Source: Sedimentisphaerales bacterium (GTDB lineage Bacteria > Planctomycetota > Phycisphaerae > Sedimentisphaerales > Anaerobacaceae). Taken from it: a stretch of 9,700 bases of DNA. Location of the stretch: NCBI GenBank assembly GCA_016933985.1, contig JAFGTU010000076.1:1-9700 (forward strand). The letters are read 5' to 3'. A model generated the notes under the pieces. It searched no databases, had not been told where the DNA came from, and saw only the letters and a list, made by a program, of their open reading frames with translations. Positions 8,326-9,700 of the stretch are shown here, piece by piece (position 1 is the stretch's first letter; every line of letters starts with the position of its first letter). A program made the translations under genes and the position numbers.

Positions 8326-8663
8326 AAAGTTGGAAGATTGCCAAAAAAATCGGCTTATCAGCGTCAAGCAATTTGCGTGCCTTCCGGCGGCTTTTGTCCG
8401 AATTATCCACCAGTAGGGCGGTTTGGCTGCTTGTAGCCCCAAAGCCTGGGAAATGTAGAACTGTTTTCGGCCAATAAGCGATAAATCAAAATCGCCTCAC
8501 GAGGGCCAAATTGTATGAAAATGTAAAGCCTTTAACCCTAAATAGTTACGGGCAGAAACCCGCCTTTGGAAAGGGCCGCTGCTTGGCCCCGGAAAAGGTT
8601 GCCTATTTTAACACTCGGACTCCGGCCTTCGGCAAAAGGACAGGTTTGCGACCGGGCGAGGAG

Positions 8664-8683
8664 TTTTCAACAGGTTATCCACA
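8664..8683 (+). promoter_or_regulatory. DnaA-box-like pair (one perfect TTATCCACA)
   Basis: TTATCCACA at 8675-8683 matches the DnaA box consensus exactly. TTTTCAACA (8664-8672), with two mismatches, precedes it in the same direction, starting 11 bp earlier, about one helical turn. Other near matches are TTATCCACC at 8403-8411 (one mismatch) and TTTTCCACA on the minus strand at 8974-8966, which fits the relaxed TTWTNCACA form. Such sites occur at origins, in DnaA-titration loci and in DnaA-regulated promoters. No origin-linked gene (dnaA, dnaN, rpmH) is in view, so the role is open. Confidence 0.4.
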
Positions 8684-8691
8684 AGAAAGAT

Positions 8692-8752
8692 GCCGGTTGC
8701 ATTTGGGTCGCCAAGAGTCGTCGGTGGGTTGGCTGGCTGCAAATGCACCGGC
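8692..8752 (+). other. 61-nt imperfect hairpin, candidate structured RNA or palindromic element
   Basis: The arms 8692-8714 and 8729-8752 pair through 22 base pairs (20 Watson-Crick, 2 G-U) around a 14-nt loop. The stem has only three single-base bulges: T8698, T8734 and G8739. Blocks from the outside are 6 bp, 7 bp (GCATTTG with CAAATGC), 4 bp and 5 bp (GCCAA with TTGGC). The two G-U pairs would be A-C mismatches in a minus-strand transcript, which slightly favours a plus-strand RNA. A second small hairpin, GCCAA/TTGGC with a 3-nt loop, abuts it at 8753-8765, and an alternative GCCTT/AAGGC stem overlaps that one at 8764-8778. No T-run follows, so it is not a classic terminator. It could equally be a REP-like DNA palindrome. 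Confidence 0.45.
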
Positions 8753-8851
8753 GCCAACCTTTGGCCTTTGTTGAAGGCATTGCCGGCGGCTGGCGGATCG
8801 GTGCGTTTTCAGGGGTCTTGCAGTGAAAAAAAACCGTTCTGCGATTGGCTA

Positions 8852-8881
8852 TTGCCGAGCGGGCTATAAGGCTTGTAGAAT
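8852..8881 (+). promoter_or_regulatory. Candidate promoter for the leader ORF and pterin methyltransferase
   Basis: TTGCCG (8852-8857, four of six matches to TTGACA) and TAGAAT (8876-8881, five of six to TATAAT) are 18 bp apart. Transcription would begin near 8888, just before the AGGAGG at 8894, and give a leader of about 80 nt before GTG 8967. Nearby TATAAG (8865-8870) has no well-spaced partner. Confidence 0.35.
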
Positions 8882-8904
8882 CGGGAGCGGTGTAGGAGGC
8901 TGCG

Positions 8905-8982
8905 ATGATGGTTGGTTTGCGACCTTGCGTTTCGACCCTGGATAGATCGGGATTAAGGACAGCATTGTGGAAAAGCCGTTGA
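8905..8982 (+). CDS. Possible 25-residue leader peptide overlapping the next gene
   Basis: ATG-ATG at 8905 follows a full AGGAGG Shine-Dalgarno (8894-8899) with 5-nt spacing, the strongest translation signal in the intergenic region. The frame encodes 25 residues (starting M-M-V-G-L-R, ending W-K-S-R) and stops with TGA at 8980-8982. It overlaps the GTG start of the methyltransferase (8967) by 16 nt in another frame. Ribosomes ending here could re-initiate at the GTG, so it may act by translational coupling or as a regulatory uORF. No run of a single regulatory amino acid is present, so classical attenuation is not suggested. It may also be fortuitous. Confidence 0.3.
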   Translation: MMVGLRPCVSTLDRSGLRTALWKSR

Positions 8983-9700
8983 TTACCGTCGGCGAATCGA
9001 TCCACGCGTCGATTCCTAAGACAGGTGCCGTGATGAAGGAGTTAGCGGGGCTCGGAGCCGATGCCTATTCGAGGCCGAGCGAGCCTTTGGATTATATCAG
9101 GGGCCTGATTGAATCGCAGGCTGCCGACGGGGCAGACTTTATCGCCGTCAATATGGACGCCTTCGGCGAGGCCGACCCGCAGGCGGCGGTCGATATGATG
9201 GTGAAATACGTTGGCTTGGTTCGCCGGTGGAGCCGGGGCGTGCCGGTCTGTATCGACAGCAGCGACAACAACGTGCTGATCGCGGGCCTGAAAGAGTGGT
9301 ACATTGGCGGTGAGGCCGTCAGCCAGCCTTTGGTCAACTCAGTCAAGGGCTATACGATGGACCAGATGCTGCCGTTGAAAAGGGATTTCGACTATGTGTT
9401 CGTAGGGCTTCTTGTAAGCGAGGAGGCCGCGACCGGGCCGGGCGGCTCGCACTCGGTCGATGAATTGTATGCCCTGGCCAAACAGATATTCGACAAGACC
9501 GTCGGCGAATACGGTTTCAAGGCCGGCGAGATTTACTTCGATTCGACGGTATTCCCACTGGCGATTGATATGCCGATGCAGCCCGGCGTGCCCGGATATA
9601 CCTACAGGGCGTTCGAGACCATCAAAAGAATCAAGAGCGACCCGGCGATGCGGGGGGTGCACTGCTCCTTGGGCGTGAGCAACTGCGCCCGCGACCTGCC
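8967..9700 (+). CDS. Pterin-binding (DHPS-like) methyltransferase, MeTr/AcsE-type (3' partial)
   Basis: The start is GTG 8967, set by AAGGA (8955-8959) 7 nt upstream and an in-frame TAG at 8943 that excludes a longer form. 244 codons are visible before the window ends. The N-terminus has a G-E-S-I strand like the G-E-R-I of corrinoid methyltransferases. Pterin-pocket signatures follow in order: C-I-D-S-S with D97, L-V-N-S-V with N124, a Y-F-D-S strand with D192, and L-G-V-S-N with N239, the counterpart of the V-S-N loop of MetH and MeTr. These families move a methyl group between methyl-tetrahydrofolate and a corrinoid protein or homocysteine in the cytoplasm. True folate-synthesis DHPS (FolP) is less likely because the S-N loop and the GESI start fit the methyltransferase branch. 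MeTr proteins are about 260-300 aa, so only a little is missing. Its partner corrinoid protein would have to lie downstream, outside the window. Confidence 0.85.
   Translation, partial: MEKPLITVGESIHASIPKTGAVMKELAGLGADAYSRPSEPLDYIRGLIESQAADGADFIAVNMDAFGEADPQAAVDMMVKYVGLVRRWSRGVPVCIDSSDNNVLIAGLKEWYIGGEAVSQPLVNSVKGYTMDQMLPLKRDFDYVFVGLLVSEEAATGPGGSHSVDELYALAKQIFDKTVGEYGFKAGEIYFDSTVFPLAIDMPMQPGVPGYTYRAFETIKRIKSDPAMRGVHCSLGVSNCARDL

Larger units (their letters stand above)
8261..8904. other. Long intergenic stretch rich in short repeats and hairpins, no convincing long gene
   Basis: About 640 nt between the divergent lipoprotein gene and the pterin-methyltransferase unit. It contains GCCAAAAAAA twice (8311-8320 and 8340-8349). 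There is a two-tier hairpin with GGCC arms (8469-8472 with 8504-8507) enclosing GCGAT/ATCGC (8478-8482 with 8491-8495). It also holds DnaA-box-like sites, the 61-nt hairpin at 8692, and eleven TTGGC/GCCAA pentamers between 8311 and 8849. Open frames here are short and mostly lack good starts. One, TTG 8511 to 8774, has an odd internal repeat and is discussed in the findings. I saw no tRNA, no CRISPR repeats, no transposase remnant and no recognisable cobalamin, SAM or folate riboswitch core. Confidence 0.6.

Noticed and set aside
8692..8752. Integron attC site, suggested by the bulged imperfect hairpin
   Set aside because: The ends lack the paired RYYYAAC and GTTRRRY core sites, there is only one copy, and no integrase or cassette array is present.
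8643..8924. Eleven-base direct repeat GGTTTGCGACC at 8643-8653 and 8914-8924
   Set aside because: A single 11-base match within 700 nt is not rare enough by chance, and the flanks do not match, so it does not mark an insertion or attachment site.
8823..8945. 40-codon GTG frame beginning M-K-K-N, in frame with the methyltransferase but closed by TAG at 8943
   Set aside because: AGGGG lies 7 nt before the GTG, but the product resembles nothing, and it overlaps the candidate promoter and the better-supported leader ORF. The TAG is not obviously a decayed codon of the methyltransferase.
8840..8966. Cobalamin or folate riboswitch upstream of the pterin methyltransferase
   Set aside because: The function would suit it, but I find no B12-box-like conserved core and the predicted leader is only about 80 nt.
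8667..9005. 112-codon minus-strand frame across the hairpin and the methyltransferase start
   Set aside because: It overlaps the well-supported start of the pterin-binding gene, and its sequence has no recognisable pattern.

Overview
The window looks like part of a bacterial chromosome, GC-rich but with A-tracts in the one long intergenic stretch. Large secreted carbohydrate-active proteins, a small lipoprotein and a corrinoid/folate-type pterin-binding methyltransferase gene occur together. This gene mix and style fit the Planctomycetota (Phycisphaerae-like lineages), but that is inference from gene content; there is no rRNA or other marker gene.

Positions 3-7731 (+) hold four tightly spaced genes in one direction (gaps of 16, 39 and 21 nt), almost certainly one operon whose promoter lies upstream of the window. 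In order: (1) a GH99-like/DUF5010-type TIM-barrel protein with a C-terminal beta-sandwich, missing its 5' end; (2) an uncharacterised TIM-barrel protein with a CxCxxC cluster like that of GH42 enzymes; (3) a second GH99-like protein, joined to a Rossmann/GATase-like C-terminal region; (4) a 900-residue transglutaminase-like protein ending in an F5/8 type C (discoidin) carbohydrate-binding domain. All four begin with an export signal. Together they look like an extracytoplasmic system that binds and processes a complex glycan or glycoprotein. No transporter, SusC/D pair or regulator is in view, and the substrate is unknown.

Positions 7769-8260 (-) hold a convergent gene for a small lipoprotein. 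It has a good ribosome binding site and a TATAAT box. Two overlapping short hairpins sit in the 37-nt gap between it and the operon.

Positions 8261-8966 are about 700 nt without a convincing long gene, but with more structure than expected: two A-tract repeats, a perfect DnaA-box sequence beside a degenerate copy, a 61-nt 22-pair imperfect hairpin, eleven copies of the pentamer TTGGC/GCCAA, a candidate promoter, and a 25-codon ORF with an AGGAGG Shine-Dalgarno that overlaps the next start codon.

Positions 8967-9700 (+) carry the first 244 codons of a pterin-binding (DHPS-like) methyltransferase that runs off the end. It is probably a housekeeping or C1-metabolism gene unrelated to the operon.
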